From assembly GCA_014695295.1 (NCBI GenBank), contig JACJNY010000041.1:1-64000 (forward strand): DNA of 64,000 bases, in the 5' to 3' direction. The translations under genes were made by a program, and so were the position numbers. The notes beneath the pieces are model-generated. The model was not told the DNA's origin. It did not search any database and was given only the letters and a program-made list of their open reading frames with translations. The DNA comes from Microcoleus sp. FACHB-61 (GTDB lineage Bacteria; Cyanobacteriota; Cyanobacteriia; Cyanobacteriales; Microcoleaceae). Positions 16,630 to 26,641 of the stretch are shown here, in pieces; the stretch's first letter is position 1; the number at the start of each line of letters is the position of its first letter.

Positions 16630-19600
16630 ATGATTACCATTCCGGGATACCGCATTGACGGAGAACTTTATACAAACTCTCACACAGCTATTTATCGAGG
16701 GATGCAGCTTGAGGAACAAAAACCCGTTATCCTCAAAACTCTCACGCACCCATACCCTACCCCAGCGCAAATAGCCCAACTCCTGCACGAATCCGAAATC
16801 CTTAAAAATTTGAATTTCACAGGAATAGTCAAGCTTTACAAAATAGAAAAATACAATCACTTTCCTGTTTTAGTTTTAGAAGATTTTGGTGGCATTTCCT
16901 TAAAACAATTTCTCAGCAACAACCAGCTAGAGTTACAACAATTTCTGCAAATTGGCATAAAACTCGCAGAAACTATCGGGCAACTCCACGAACACCACAT
17001 CATCCACAAAGATATTAAACCCAGCAATATTATTGTCAATATCGAGACAGGAGATGTCAAGATTGCTGATTTTGCGATCGCCTCGCTGCTACCAGGCGAA
17101 AATCAAGCCCTCAGCCATCCCAATTTACTCGAAGGAACCCTCGCCTATATGTCTCCCGAACAAACGGGACGCATGAATCGGACGCTCGACTACCGGACAG
17201 ATTTTTATTCTTTAGGCGTCACTTTTTATGAAATGCTCTGCGGCGAGTTGCCTTTTAATGCGATCGATCCAATGGAATTAGTACACTGCCATATTGCGAA
17301 AACCCCAGTTTCTCCTTGTAACAAGAGAAAGCAGAAAATAGAAGGTAGAATCAATCAAGCAGAAACCGACGAGATTCCTCAAGTCGTTTCCGATATCGTG
17401 ATGAAGCTCTTAGCAAAAACCGCCGAAGATAGGTATCAAAGTGCTTTCGGACTTGGATGCGACTTAAAAAATTGTCTCGATCAACTCCAAACAACGGGCG
17501 AAATTTCTCAGATCACCCTCGGCGAGAAAGATCAATCAAGTCACCTGCAAATTTCCCAAAAAGTTTACGGGCGAGAAGCCGAAGTTAATCTCCTGCTTAG
17601 TACGTTCGATCGCATGAGGCGAGGAAATACAGAAATTGTGCTGATTTCCGGTTCTGCCGGCATGGGAAAATCGTGGTTAGCCTATGAACTCTCTAAGCCT
17701 ATAGTGCGGGAAAACGGGTATTTTATTGACAGCAAATTCGAGCAATTTAAGCGCGATATTCCCTACGGTTTTTTGCTCCAAGCTTTTCAAGACTTGTTGC
17801 GGCAAATTCTCACAGAAACTCCCGCCCAGCTCCAAGCTTGGAGAGAAAAAATATTAAAAGCCCTCGGCGGAAACTGCCAAGTAATTATTGAAGTTATTCC
17901 CGAAGTAGAACTGATTGTCGGGCCGCAACCTCCAGTGCCAGATTTAGGAGCAAATGAATCTCAAAATCGCTTTAATTTAGTATTTCAAAAATTTATCCGC
18001 GTCTTTACTCAAAAACAACACCCGCTGGTAATATTCCTCGACAATTTGCAGTGGATCGATTCAGCCTCACTCAAGTTAATACAAGTGCTAGCAACTGACC
18101 TCGAAAGTCAATACTTATTAATAATTGGAGCCTATCGAGAACAGGAAGTAGATGCAAATCATCCCGTGATGCTGACGACAGAAGCAATTAGCAAAGCAGG
18201 CGTGACTGTGAGTGCGATCGCCCTTTCGCCTTTAGATATTAACAGCGTCAATCAATTCGTTGCGGACACTCTGAACTGCGCACCAGAAAAATCCCTAAAT
18301 TTAGCAGAATTGCTCTTTAAACAAACAGCAGGAAATCCATTTTTTTTGAGTCAATTTATGAAGTCTCTTTACTCAAAAAAATTGCTGCAGTTTAAATTTA
18401 ACCCGTCCGAAAATTGCGTCGAGCGAGCAGAAGAAAACCTTTTTGACTGTACCCAAAAAACCCGCCAGCGAGTTGTGAACCAATGCCAACTAAAAGGCGA
18501 GTGGCAGTGGGATATCGAGCAAATACAAGAAGAAATGGGAATAACTGACAATGTTGTAGAGTTAATGATAGACAACATTCAGAAACTTTCAGAAAATACC
18601 CAGGAAATGCTCAAATTAGCCGCTTGTATCGGCAACAAATTTGATTTAGGGATTCTCTCGACTATCGGCGAAAAACCTCTGGCTTCCGCAGCAAGCGACC
18701 TCTGGGAGGCACTTCAGTCGGGTCTGATTTTGCCCGTGAATAACGCCTACAAAATTCCGATTGCACTAGCAGTAAGCACAGAATTAACAAACCAAATCTC
18801 TAGAGACTTTACAGATGAACTGTCCCTACCATTTGCTGATGCTGCTGGTGCAACTTACAAATTTTTGCACGAGCGAGTACAGCAAGCAGCTTACGCTTTA
18901 ATATCCGATTTGCATAAACAAGAAACTCATCTCAAAATCGGTCGATATCTGCTGCAAAATGCGCATCCAGAGCACTTAGAAAAGCAGATTTTTGAGACAG
19001 TCAACCAACTAAATGCAGCCCAACCCATTATCAGCAGTGAATTAGAAAAATTTCAATTATGCCAATTAAATTTAATTGCCGGCCGCCAAGCAAAAGCAAG
19101 TGCAGCTTACGAACTCGCCGTCAAATATTTAACCGCAGGTATTGAGCTGCTTCCCCCAGGAAGTTGGCAAACTGACTACGACTTGGCTCTGGCACTCTAC
19201 GAGTCAGCGGCAGAAGCAGCTTACCTGAATACGGAGTTTGAACAAATGGAAAAATGGGCAGAAATTGTCCTGCAACAAGCAAAAAATGAACTAGACAAAA
19301 TCACAGTTTTTGAAGTTAGAATAACAGCTTGTGCGATGCAAACCAAACTCCAAGAATCGGTAAAAATTGGTCGGCAAGCACTACAAATGTTAGGCATAAA
19401 CTTTCCCGAATCGCCTAGTCCCCTCCACATTCAGCAAGTATTGACCCAAACAGCAGCTTATTTTACCGGAAAAAAGATAGAAGATTTAATTAACTTGCCC
19501 GTGATGATAAATCCGCGCCAGTTAGCAAAAATGCGCGTGCTTTCCAGTATGTTCTCAGCTACGTTTATAGTTGAACCACCGCTGCTGCCGCTGATTGTAT

Positions 19601-22146
19601 GCGAGCAAGTTAATTTATCTATTAAGTACGGAAATTCTGCTTTTTCCGCCTTCGGTTATGCTAATTACGGAGCAATTTTAAAAGGAATATTTAGAGACAT
19701 TGAATCAGCAGATCGCTTCGGTCAATTAGCTTTAAGTTTGATCGATAAATTAAATGCTGTAGAGTTCAAAAGCAAGACGCTTAATTTAGTAGCCTTCATT
19801 TTGATGCACGGCAAGCATCACGTTAAAGATACTTTACCGCTGTTAGAGGAAGCCTATGAAAGCGCCCTAGAAAATGGTGATTTAGAAGGTGTCGGATCTT
19901 CGGCAGTAAATATTTGTCAGTCTTTGTATTTCATCGGTCAAGAACTACCGCCACTAGAACAAAAAATAGCCAATTACAACAATTTGCTCTGTCTACTAAA
20001 GCAAGAAACGGTATTGGCTTGGAATCAAATATATCAGCAAACACTTTTGCAATTGATGGGAAAATTAGCAAGTCCTGAAAATTTATTAGGTGAAGCTTAC
20101 GCCGAAGAAAAATTGTTGCCACTGCTGTTGAAAGCTAACGATCGGGTGGGACTTCAGCACTTTTATTTACAAAGATTAATATTAGCGTATTTATTCGGTG
20201 ATGTCGAGCGAGCGCTAGAGAATGCAGCGCAAGCCGAAGTTTATTTAGACGGAGTGGCGGGCTTTATTAATGTTCCTGAGTACCATTTTTACGATGCTCT
20301 CGCGCGACTAGCAGCATATCCCTCTGCCACAAAGGAAGAACAAGAAGAGCATCTTCTTTACGCGACAGGTAACAGAAAAAAATTGCAAAAAAAAGCGCTT
20401 TATGCCCCGATGAACCTTCAGCACAAATGCGACTTAATCACCGCAGAAAAAGCGCGAGTCTTGGGCAATATTGTGAGAGCAATGGAATATTACGACAGCG
20501 CAATTCAAGGCGCACAAGAAAACGGATACATACAGGTGCAAGCACTTGCAGCAGAATTGGCTGGAGCATTTTATCTCTCCATAGGACGCTCAAAAATTGC
20601 TAAAACTTACTTAACAGAGGCGCGTTATTGCTATGAGCGCTGGGGAGCTAAAGCCAAAGTAGGGCATTTAGAATCAAAATACTCGCAGTTGCTAACTTCA
20701 GCCTTGATTTCAACTAATATCGAAAGTCACAAATCTATAAGCAGCGCTTCCACTACGAGCGGCAGTGCCGGCGTGCTAGATTTGACAACAGCAGTCAAAG
20801 CATCGCAGACCTTAGCCTGCGAAATAGTTCTAGACAAACTGCTGGCAAAAATGATGAAAATTGTCATTGAAAATGCCGGGGGGCAAAGAGGCTTTTTAAT
20901 ACTAGAAAAAGACGGTCAATGGGTGATTGAAGCATCAGGATCTGTAGATGTCGATCGCGTTGCTGTCATGCAATCAATTCCCATAGATTTTGTAGCCGAC
21001 GATCGAGAAGTAACTTTGCTGGCAGTTGCAGTTGTCAACTATGTCGCCCGCACCCAAGAAAGCGTAGTTTTAAACGATGCCGCCCGCGAAGGACAATTTA
21101 CTCGCACACCCTATATAATGGCAGTTCAACCTAAATCAATTCTTTGCACTCCTTTAATCAATCAAGGTCAACTCAGCGGTATTCTATATTTAGAAAACAA
21201 TCTGACTACAGGCGCTTTTACGCCAGACAGGTTAGAAATATTAAAACTGCTGTCTTCTCAAATTTCTATCTCGATTAAAAACGCCCAACTTTACGCCAAC
21301 TTGCACCAATTCAATCAGAATCTGGAAAATTTAGTACAGCAGCGTACCTCCGAGCTCTCCCAAACTTTAGAAGACCTAAAATCGGCTCAAAATAAACTGG
21401 TAGAATCGGAAAAAATGGCCGCCCTCGGAGGGTTGGTTGCAGGTGTGGCCCACGAAATCAATACTCCCATCGGTATCGGCATCACCGGCGCTTCTCTGCT
21501 GGCTGAAAAAGCCACAAAATTTTTTGAGCTTTACAGCAATGGCCAAATTAAACGCTCGGAGTTAGAAAATTTTCTGGATACCGCGATGCAAAGCAGTAAT
21601 ATGATCTTATCCAACCTCACGCGGGCGGCCGACTTGATTCACAGTTTTAAAGAAGTGGCAGTAGATCAGTCGAGCGAATTAAAACGCACGTTTAACTTGA
21701 AAAACTATCTAGAGGAAATTTTGACATCCTTAAGTGCCAAGCTCAAAAGAACTAAACACAAAATAGAGATTAAGTGCGATGACAATATTTTACTGAACAG
21801 TTACCCCGGCGTACTGTCTCAAATTGTGACAAATCTGGTGTTGAATTCCCTCATTCACGCTTACGATAGACAAGACGAAGGAATTCTAACCTTTGATTTC
21901 AAACTAGAGGGCGATCGCCTAATATTTGAATATGCCGATAACGGCAAAGGAATTGCCCCAGAAAATCTCAGTAAAATTTTTGAACCATTTTTTACAACCA
22001 AAAGAGGTCAGGGCGGCACCGGATTGGGACTGCACATTATTTATAACCTGGTTACTCAAAAATTAAAAGGCACAATTCGCTGCGAAAGTCAAGCAAAAAA
22101 AGGCACAAGATTTATGATTGAATTTCCCGCTAAGAGGAGCAATTAG
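16630..22146 (+). CDS. Ser/Thr protein kinase - AAA ATPase - GAF - histidine kinase (HstK-type)
   Basis: A giant 1838-residue dual kinase of the cyanobacterial HstK type. Residues ~1-270 form a Ser/Thr kinase domain with HKDIKPSN (catalytic D128) and GTLAYMSPEQTGRMNR; the metal-binding motif reads DFA (D147) in place of DFG, and the HRD arginine is Lys, so activity regulation is unusual. Residues ~320-600 form an AAA/STAND ATPase with Walker A GSAGMGKS at 341-348 and Walker B VIFLDNLQWID near 470. A long helical TPR-like region follows, then GAF (~1395-1545), HisKA with VAHEINTP (H1608) and HATPase (DNGKGI, GTGLGLHI). The next gene, a response-regulator cyclase, begins 49 bases on and is likely its partner. 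Confidence 0.9.
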   Translation: MITIPGYRIDGELYTNSHTAIYRGMQLEEQKPVILKTLTHPYPTPAQIAQLLHESEILKNLNFTGIVKLYKIEKYNHFPVLVLEDFGGISLKQFLSNNQLELQQFLQIGIKLAETIGQLHEHHIIHKDIKPSNIIVNIETGDVKIADFAIASLLPGENQALSHPNLLEGTLAYMSPEQTGRMNRTLDYRTDFYSLGVTFYEMLCGELPFNAIDPMELVHCHIAKTPVSPCNKRKQKIEGRINQAETDEIPQVVSDIVMKLLAKTAEDRYQSAFGLGCDLKNCLDQLQTTGEISQITLGEKDQSSHLQISQKVYGREAEVNLLLSTFDRMRRGNTEIVLISGSAGMGKSWLAYELSKPIVRENGYFIDSKFEQFKRDIPYGFLLQAFQDLLRQILTETPAQLQAWREKILKALGGNCQVIIEVIPEVELIVGPQPPVPDLGANESQNRFNLVFQKFIRVFTQKQHPLVIFLDNLQWIDSASLKLIQVLATDLESQYLLIIGAYREQEVDANHPVMLTTEAISKAGVTVSAIALSPLDINSVNQFVADTLNCAPEKSLNLAELLFKQTAGNPFFLSQFMKSLYSKKLLQFKFNPSENCVERAEENLFDCTQKTRQRVVNQCQLKGEWQWDIEQIQEEMGITDNVVELMIDNIQKLSENTQEMLKLAACIGNKFDLGILSTIGEKPLASAASDLWEALQSGLILPVNNAYKIPIALAVSTELTNQISRDFTDELSLPFADAAGATYKFLHERVQQAAYALISDLHKQETHLKIGRYLLQNAHPEHLEKQIFETVNQLNAAQPIISSELEKFQLCQLNLIAGRQAKASAAYELAVKYLTAGIELLPPGSWQTDYDLALALYESAAEAAYLNTEFEQMEKWAEIVLQQAKNELDKITVFEVRITACAMQTKLQESVKIGRQALQMLGINFPESPSPLHIQQVLTQTAAYFTGKKIEDLINLPVMINPRQLAKMRVLSSMFSATFIVEPPLLPLIVCEQVNLSIKYGNSAFSAFGYANYGAILKGIFRDIESADRFGQLALSLIDKLNAVEFKSKTLNLVAFILMHGKHHVKDTLPLLEEAYESALENGDLEGVGSSAVNICQSLYFIGQELPPLEQKIANYNNLLCLLKQETVLAWNQIYQQTLLQLMGKLASPENLLGEAYAEEKLLPLLLKANDRVGLQHFYLQRLILAYLFGDVERALENAAQAEVYLDGVAGFINVPEYHFYDALARLAAYPSATKEEQEEHLLYATGNRKKLQKKALYAPMNLQHKCDLITAEKARVLGNIVRAMEYYDSAIQGAQENGYIQVQALAAELAGAFYLSIGRSKIAKTYLTEARYCYERWGAKAKVGHLESKYSQLLTSALISTNIESHKSISSASTTSGSAGVLDLTTAVKASQTLACEIVLDKLLAKMMKIVIENAGGQRGFLILEKDGQWVIEASGSVDVDRVAVMQSIPIDFVADDREVTLLAVAVVNYVARTQESVVLNDAAREGQFTRTPYIMAVQPKSILCTPLINQGQLSGILYLENNLTTGAFTPDRLEILKLLSSQISISIKNAQLYANLHQFNQNLENLVQQRTSELSQTLEDLKSAQNKLVESEKMAALGGLVAGVAHEINTPIGIGITGASLLAEKATKFFELYSNGQIKRSELENFLDTAMQSSNMILSNLTRAADLIHSFKEVAVDQSSELKRTFNLKNYLEEILTSLSAKLKRTKHKIEIKCDDNILLNSYPGVLSQIVTNLVLNSLIHAYDRQDEGILTFDFKLEGDRLIFEYADNGKGIAPENLSKIFEPFFTTKRGQGGTGLGLHIIYNLVTQKLKGTIRCESQAKKGTRFMIEFPAKRSN

Positions 22147-22194
22147 TTATTATACCGCCAACATGAATATAAGTTTTATTTAGGAGAACGATAA

Positions 22195-23607
22195 ATGTCA
22201 GAAGCTAGTAAAAACCTGTTGGCTGCGGGCGATGACGAATTAATCGCGGCGGGCGACGATGAATTAATATTTGCCGAAGAAGACGAGGTGGAAGAAACGC
22301 CAATAGAAGCCACTTGGAAAATATTAATTGTAGACGATGAAATAGAAATTCACAATATTACAAAACTCGCCTTAAAAGACTTTACATTTGAAAACAAACT
22401 CATCACATTTATTAGCGCTTACTCAGGCAGAGAAGCCAAAGAAATGATCCAAGCCCATCCAGATATAGCATTGATTTTACTCGATGTAGTTATGGAAACA
22501 GAAGAGGCAGGCTTGGAAGTAGTAAAATACATCCGCGATATTTTAGACAATAAGATAGTGCGGATTATTTTACGCACAGGACAGCCGGGACAAGTCCCAG
22601 AAGATGTAGTAATTGTCAGCTACGATATTAACGATTACAAAACTAAAACAGAACTGACCAACAAAAAGTTATTTACCACGGTAGTGACAGCACTGAGAGC
22701 ATTCCGCTCCCTGACTCAAATCGAAGCCAGCAAAAGCGAACTCGAAAAAATTGCAACAGCTTCTGCCCGCTTTGTCCCCCGCGAATTTTTAAGATTTCTC
22801 AAAATTGAAAGCATTGTTGATGCTAGATTGGGAGACTCTGTACAGGCAGAAATGACGATTATGTTTGCCGATATTCGCTCATTTACAAGTCTGTCAGAAA
22901 GTATGTCTCCCCGAGAAAACTTTGAATTTATTAACTCTTACTTAAGCCGAGTTGGTCCAGTTATCCGCCAGTACAACGGTTTTATAGATAAATATATTGG
23001 TGACGGAATTATGGCTTTGTTTCCTAACAGGGCTGAAGATGCTGTGCAAGCAGCAATTGAGATGCAGCAGCAAGTTAAAATTTATAACAGACACAGGCAA
23101 AATAGCGGCTATCAACCTATTTCGATCGGCATTGGTTTGCATACAGGTACTTTAATGCTAGGTACGATTGGCGAAGCGGAACGAATGGAAAGTACGGTAA
23201 TTTCTGATGCCGTTAATTTAGCTTCCCGCGTGGAAGGATTGACAAAGCTTTATGGAGTTAGTATTGTAGCTAGCGTCCAAACCCTTTGCCGGATAGACGA
23301 TCCTCAACATTACAAGTGTCGGTTTCTCGATCGCGTTCAAGTAAAAGGAAAACAAACACCTGTTGCTGTATTTGAAATTTACGATGGGGACTCGCCGACA
23401 ATGATCGAACTAAAAGCACAAACCCAAACTTATTTTGAACAGGGAATTTTTTTTCACTACCAGCAACAATTCGCGCAAGCAAGGCAAATGTTTCTGCGCG
23501 TCTTGCAAGTCAACAAGTATGATAAGGCAGCAGCTTTTTATGCAGAACGCTGCGAGATGTTGATGAAGAATGCAGTCATTATGACTCTTGAAGGAATTGA
23601 AATTTAG
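22195..23607 (+). CDS. response regulator adenylyl/guanylyl cyclase
   Basis: A 470-residue class III cyclase with an N-terminal receiver (residues ~42-170: ILIVDDEIEIHN, acceptor D97 in ILLDVVMETEEAG), a linker and a cyclase domain (~215-400). The metal aspartates are D226 (FADIRSFTS) and D270 (YIGDGIMALF). DKYIGDG supplies the purine-side Lys and SDAVNLASRVEG is the conserved ribose/transition-state helix, pointing to an adenylyl cyclase (inference). A helical, TPR-like tail follows. The N-terminus carries a tandem 8-residue repeat (AAGDDELI/AAGDDELI, bases ~22225-22270). It lies 49 bases downstream of the dual kinase with an AGGAG ribosome site, so an operon is likely. Confidence 0.88.
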   Translation: MSEASKNLLAAGDDELIAAGDDELIFAEEDEVEETPIEATWKILIVDDEIEIHNITKLALKDFTFENKLITFISAYSGREAKEMIQAHPDIALILLDVVMETEEAGLEVVKYIRDILDNKIVRIILRTGQPGQVPEDVVIVSYDINDYKTKTELTNKKLFTTVVTALRAFRSLTQIEASKSELEKIATASARFVPREFLRFLKIESIVDARLGDSVQAEMTIMFADIRSFTSLSESMSPRENFEFINSYLSRVGPVIRQYNGFIDKYIGDGIMALFPNRAEDAVQAAIEMQQQVKIYNRHRQNSGYQPISIGIGLHTGTLMLGTIGEAERMESTVISDAVNLASRVEGLTKLYGVSIVASVQTLCRIDDPQHYKCRFLDRVQVKGKQTPVAVFEIYDGDSPTMIELKAQTQTYFEQGIFFHYQQQFAQARQMFLRVLQVNKYDKAAAFYAERCEMLMKNAVIMTLEGIEI

Positions 23608-23652
23608 TTAATGGGTAATGGGTACTGGGTAATTGATAATTGATAATTAGTA

Positions 23653-23697
23653 TTTTTTCTTTCTTCCCTCTTGCCTCTTCCTTCTCCCTTCTCCCCT
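23653..23697. repeat. pyrimidine tract (complement of GGAAGAA-type repeat)
   Basis: A run of CTTCCCTC/CTTCTCCC-like units immediately before the acyltransferase ATG at 23698. It leaves no Shine-Dalgarno sequence for that gene. GTAATTGATAATTGATAATTAG-type repeats precede it. Confidence 0.6.
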
Positions 23698-24912
23698 ATG
23701 CGCTTAAAATCCCTTGATGTTTTTCGCGGAATTGCGATCGCCTCCATGATTCTAGTCAACAACCCCGGCAGTTGGAAACAGGTGTATCCGCCGCTAGAAC
23801 ACGCAGAATGGCACGGCTGCACCCCGACAGACTTAATATTTCCTTTTTTCCTGTTCATCGTTGGCTGTGCGATGTCTTTCTCGCTGTCTAAGTATACTGA
23901 AAATTATAAAAAATCCGGCGTTAAAAAATCTCAATTGTTAAAAACAGAGGCATCAAAAAACGCTGAAAAAAAACCTGCTTCCTTCTTCCTTATTCCTGCT
24001 TCAAATATTTACTGGCGAATTGCGCGGCGCGCCGCGATTCTATTTATATTAGGATTGCTGCTAAATACATCTTCGATCGCCCTTGACGTACTTCTCAACA
24101 GCGCCCCAGTGGAAAACTTCGGTAAAATCCGCATCATGGGAGTATTGCAGCGCATCGGCTTAGCTTATTTTATCAGTGCGATCGCCATTCTCAACCTTTC
24201 CCCCCGCAATCAAAAACTGCTCGCTGTTGCCGTGCTTTTGGGCTATTGGGGCGCATTAACCGTGTTTGCTGTAGGGGGGTACACTGCCGGCGAACTCACG
24301 CCAGAAGGAAATCTAGGAGGATATGTCGATCGGCTAATTCTCGGCAGCCAACACCTGTACAAAGGCGGCCCCTTCGACCCCGAAGGATTGTTGAGTACCT
24401 TACCCGCAGTTGTAACAGTCCTAATCGGCTACTTTACACGAGAGTGGCTGCGCGTGCAGCCAATCAAAACCCGCACCAGTATCAACTTAGCAATCTGCGG
24501 CCTCAGTTGCGTGGTAATCGGCCACTTGTGGGGATTTTTATTTCCGATCAACAAACAACTTTGGACAAGTTCTTATGTAGTTTTTACTGCTGGTTGGGCC
24601 TTGCTATTGCTAGCATTTTGCTACGAAACAATAGAAGTGCGAGGGTGGAAATGGGGGCGACCGTTTGAAATCATGGGATTGAATGCAATTTTCCTATTTG
24701 TTGCTTCCGGTATTGTCGCCCGAATTCTATTAAAAACTCATATCGGTACTGGTGAAAATGCTCCAACAACTTACACTTGGATTTATGAAAACTGGTTTTT
24801 GCCGTGGGCGGGGCCGCTGAATGGTTCTCTAGCATTTGCTGTGACTGCGGTATTATTTTGGTGGTTAATTTTGTATGGAATGTACCGCCGAAGTTGGGCG
24901 ATTAAAATTTGA
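23698..24912 (+). CDS. membrane acyltransferase, heparan-alpha-glucosaminide N-acetyltransferase-like (DUF5009/COG4299)
   Basis: A polytopic membrane protein of about 404 residues with roughly ten hydrophobic segments (e.g. FPFFLFIVGCAMSFSL, AAILFILGLLL, FVVFTAGWALLLLAF-like stretches). The N-terminal SLDVFRGIAIASMILVNNPG and HAEWHGCTPTDLIFP blocks are the signature of the HGSNAT/YeiB-type family; the His in EWHGC is the presumed acetyl-carrying residue. Family members transfer acyl groups across the membrane onto sugars. A linker of about 40 charged residues after the second segment (KKSGVKKSQLLK...) is an insertion seen in bacterial members. The frame extends upstream to a TTG in a low-complexity tract; I choose the ATG at 23698, where homology-type sequence starts. 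Confidence 0.85.
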   Translation: MRLKSLDVFRGIAIASMILVNNPGSWKQVYPPLEHAEWHGCTPTDLIFPFFLFIVGCAMSFSLSKYTENYKKSGVKKSQLLKTEASKNAEKKPASFFLIPASNIYWRIARRAAILFILGLLLNTSSIALDVLLNSAPVENFGKIRIMGVLQRIGLAYFISAIAILNLSPRNQKLLAVAVLLGYWGALTVFAVGGYTAGELTPEGNLGGYVDRLILGSQHLYKGGPFDPEGLLSTLPAVVTVLIGYFTREWLRVQPIKTRTSINLAICGLSCVVIGHLWGFLFPINKQLWTSSYVVFTAGWALLLLAFCYETIEVRGWKWGRPFEIMGLNAIFLFVASGIVARILLKTHIGTGENAPTTYTWIYENWFLPWAGPLNGSLAFAVTAVLFWWLILYGMYRRSWAIKI

Positions 24913-25018
24913 GTAGTTTGGTATGTACTTGATATAACTCTTCTAATAATATGAGAAAAGGGCTATCTTCCGATCGGGACGCCTGTTTAGGTTACAATTG
25001 AAAGCAGGAGGATTTTTT

Positions 25019-25240
25019 ATGCCGACTACTGCTCAAGAAATCTATATTCAAGTTGTCCACACTTTGTCACCAACGGAACGGTTACGCTTGGCAACTCTGA
25101 TCCTCAACGAGTTATCACAGCATAATGTCGCTGTCGTCGAACAAAGTGATACCTGGAGTGAGGAAGATTGTTTCGATGTAACAACCTTTTCTTTGCAATA
25201 CGCAGCTACACTTTTCCCGGAGAGTGAGGAGATGGATTAG
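25019..25240 (+). CDS. antitoxin-like small protein of a MazF-type module
   Basis: A 73-residue protein starting MPTTAQEIYIQVVHTL at ATG 25019, preceded by a strong AGGAGG at 25005-25010. The N-terminal half (LSPTERLRLATLILNEL) resembles the DNA-binding/dimerising helices of small cyanobacterial antitoxins; the acidic C-terminus (EEDCFDVTTF, FPESEEMD) fits a toxin-binding tail. Its stop codon overlaps by one base the GTG of a MazF/PemK-like frame, the usual antitoxin-toxin arrangement. The toxin is broken by a stop codon, so this antitoxin may have no active partner here. Confidence 0.7.
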   Translation: MPTTAQEIYIQVVHTLSPTERLRLATLILNELSQHNVAVVEQSDTWSEEDCFDVTTFSLQYAATLFPESEEMD

Positions 25241-25599
25241 TGAAATTCAATCCTGGTGATGTAGTAACAGCAGATTTTCCTGGTGTCACAGGTGTTAAAC
25301 GTCGCCCTGTTGTGGTTTAGTCCTCGACTACTTATCATAGAAACCGCCCTGATTTCATAGTTGGGTTAATCACTACCCAGACAACAAATCTTGGCTCTAC
25401 TGACTATACTCTGCAAGATTGGGCATCCGCAGGTTTGAGAATTGTATCTGTTTTCCGCAGTTTCATTCTTACTTTACCGCCTTCAGGCAACCTGATTTTG
25501 ATAGGGCATTTATCCGAACGTTATTGGAGTGCTGTTCGCGCCTGTGTAAAAGTAGCTTTAGTAGAATTGGACGATCGCCCACCGTCATCAGATTCATGA
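25240..25599 (+). pseudogene. MazF/PemK-like toxin with in-frame stop
   Basis: From the GTG at 25240 the frame reads KFNPGDVVTADFPGVTGVKRRPVVV, the start of a PemK/MazF-type mRNA endonuclease, then TAG at 25318-25320, and continues in the same frame (SSTTYHRNRPDFIVGLITTQ ... GLRIVSVFRSFILTLPP ... LIGHLSERYWSAV) to TGA at 25597-25599. The family usually has VV-[LIW]-SS at the stop position, so a single base change (for example TTG to TAG) explains the break. Total frame 119 codons, normal for the family. All downstream sequence is intact, so the mutation looks recent, or the stop is read through at low level. Confidence 0.85.
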
Positions 25600-25831
25600 C
25601 TCCCGAAGATTTTTATATAACCTCCACACTACCTATCGTTCATAGCGACCCCGACATTCTAGGGGAAATCCTGTCTTTATCGCCACTCGCGTCCCGATGA
25701 AGACTGTGCTTGATTGTCTCGAAGCTGGTGATTCGCTCAATGAGTTTCTAGACCATTTTCCGAGTGTCAGCGGCGATCGAGCGATTTCTGTTCTGGCAAT
25801 GATACGATCGCCACAAAACAACTTTGATTAA
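25596..25831 (+). pseudogene. DUF433-type protein, frameshifted
   Basis: An ATG overlapping the toxin stop (ATGA at 25596-25599) begins MTPEDFYITSTLPIVHSDPDILG, the conserved start of DUF433 antitoxin-like proteins. After the GGGG run near 25662 the reading continues in another frame as NPVFIATRVPMKTVLDCLEAGDSLNEFLDHFPSVSGD, again typical DUF433, ending at TAA 25829-25831. One indel of one or two bases separates the halves. The C-terminal end also differs from the usual helical tail. No DUF5615 partner follows. Together with the broken MazF frame this marks a decaying toxin-antitoxin patch. Confidence 0.8.
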
Positions 25832-26030
25832 TGTCCGCTTCCTCAACATCGATCGCCCTTGGATCGGAAATCCGATCGCACACCCGCCACAACTTCGATA
25901 AATTAACGCCCCAATCCCGCCCAGCTCAAGGATTTTGCCGATTTATCGCTAGCACGCCACCGATCGCTAACTATAACTGAGCCCTAATCGCTAAAATTAA
26001 AAAAAGATACGTAATAGGCAGGCCCTGTCA

Positions 26031-26639
26031 ATGATCCCAACAGTTATAGAACAATCCGGTCGCGGCGAACGCGCCTTTGACATTTACTCGCGACTCCTGC
26101 GCGATCGCATCGTCTTCTTGGGCCAACAGGTTGACTCAGACTTGGCTAACCTGATCGTTGCCCAATTGCTATTTTTAGACGCCGAAGACCCGGAGAAAGA
26201 TATTTACCTCTATATCAACTCCCCAGGGGGTTCGGTAACAGCAGGTATGGGCATTTTTGACACCATGAACCACATCCGCCCCGACATTTGCACTATTTGT
26301 CTCGGTTTAGCAGCCAGCATGGGCGCTTTTCTGTTGAGTGCCGGCGCTAAAGGCAAGCGGATGAGTTTGCCTCACTCCCGGATTATGATCCACCAACCTC
26401 TAGGCGGAGCTCAAGGCCAAGCAACCGATATTGAAATTCAGGCCAAAGAGATTTTGTACCACAAACGCCGCCTGAACGAACATCTTGCCAACCATACCGG
26501 TCAGCCGCTTTCCCGCATTGAAGAAGATACCGAACGGGATTTCTTCATGTCCGCTGAAGAAGCAAAGGACTACGGATTAGTCGATCAAGTGATCGATCGC
26601 CGTCCTTCCGCCAGCAGACCGATCGCCGCTCTCGTCTAA
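26031..26639 (+). CDS. clpP: ATP-dependent Clp protease proteolytic subunit ClpP
   Basis: A 202-residue serine peptidase that forms the double-heptamer barrel of the Clp protease and degrades unfolded substrates fed in by ClpC/ClpX. The catalytic triad is complete: S96 in [11 protein letters not shown]121 in [10 protein letters not shown] and D170 in [30 protein letters not shown] is the oxyanion-loop region. Length and start ([20 protein letters not shown]) match cyanobacterial paralogues. Cyanobacteria carry several clpP copies; no clpX or second clp gene is adjacent, so which paralogue this is remains open. It is followed by a long terminator hairpin. Confidence 0.95.
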   Translation: MIPTVIEQSGRGERAFDIYSRLLRDRIVFLGQQVDSDLANLIVAQLLFLDAEDPEKDIYLYINSPGGSVTAGMGIFDTMNHIRPDICTICLGLAASMGAFLLSAGAKGKRMSLPHSRIMIHQPLGGAQGQATDIEIQAKEILYHKRRLNEHLANHTGQPLSRIEEDTERDFFMSAEEAKDYGLVDQVIDRRPSASRPIAALV

Positions 26640-26641
26640 AT

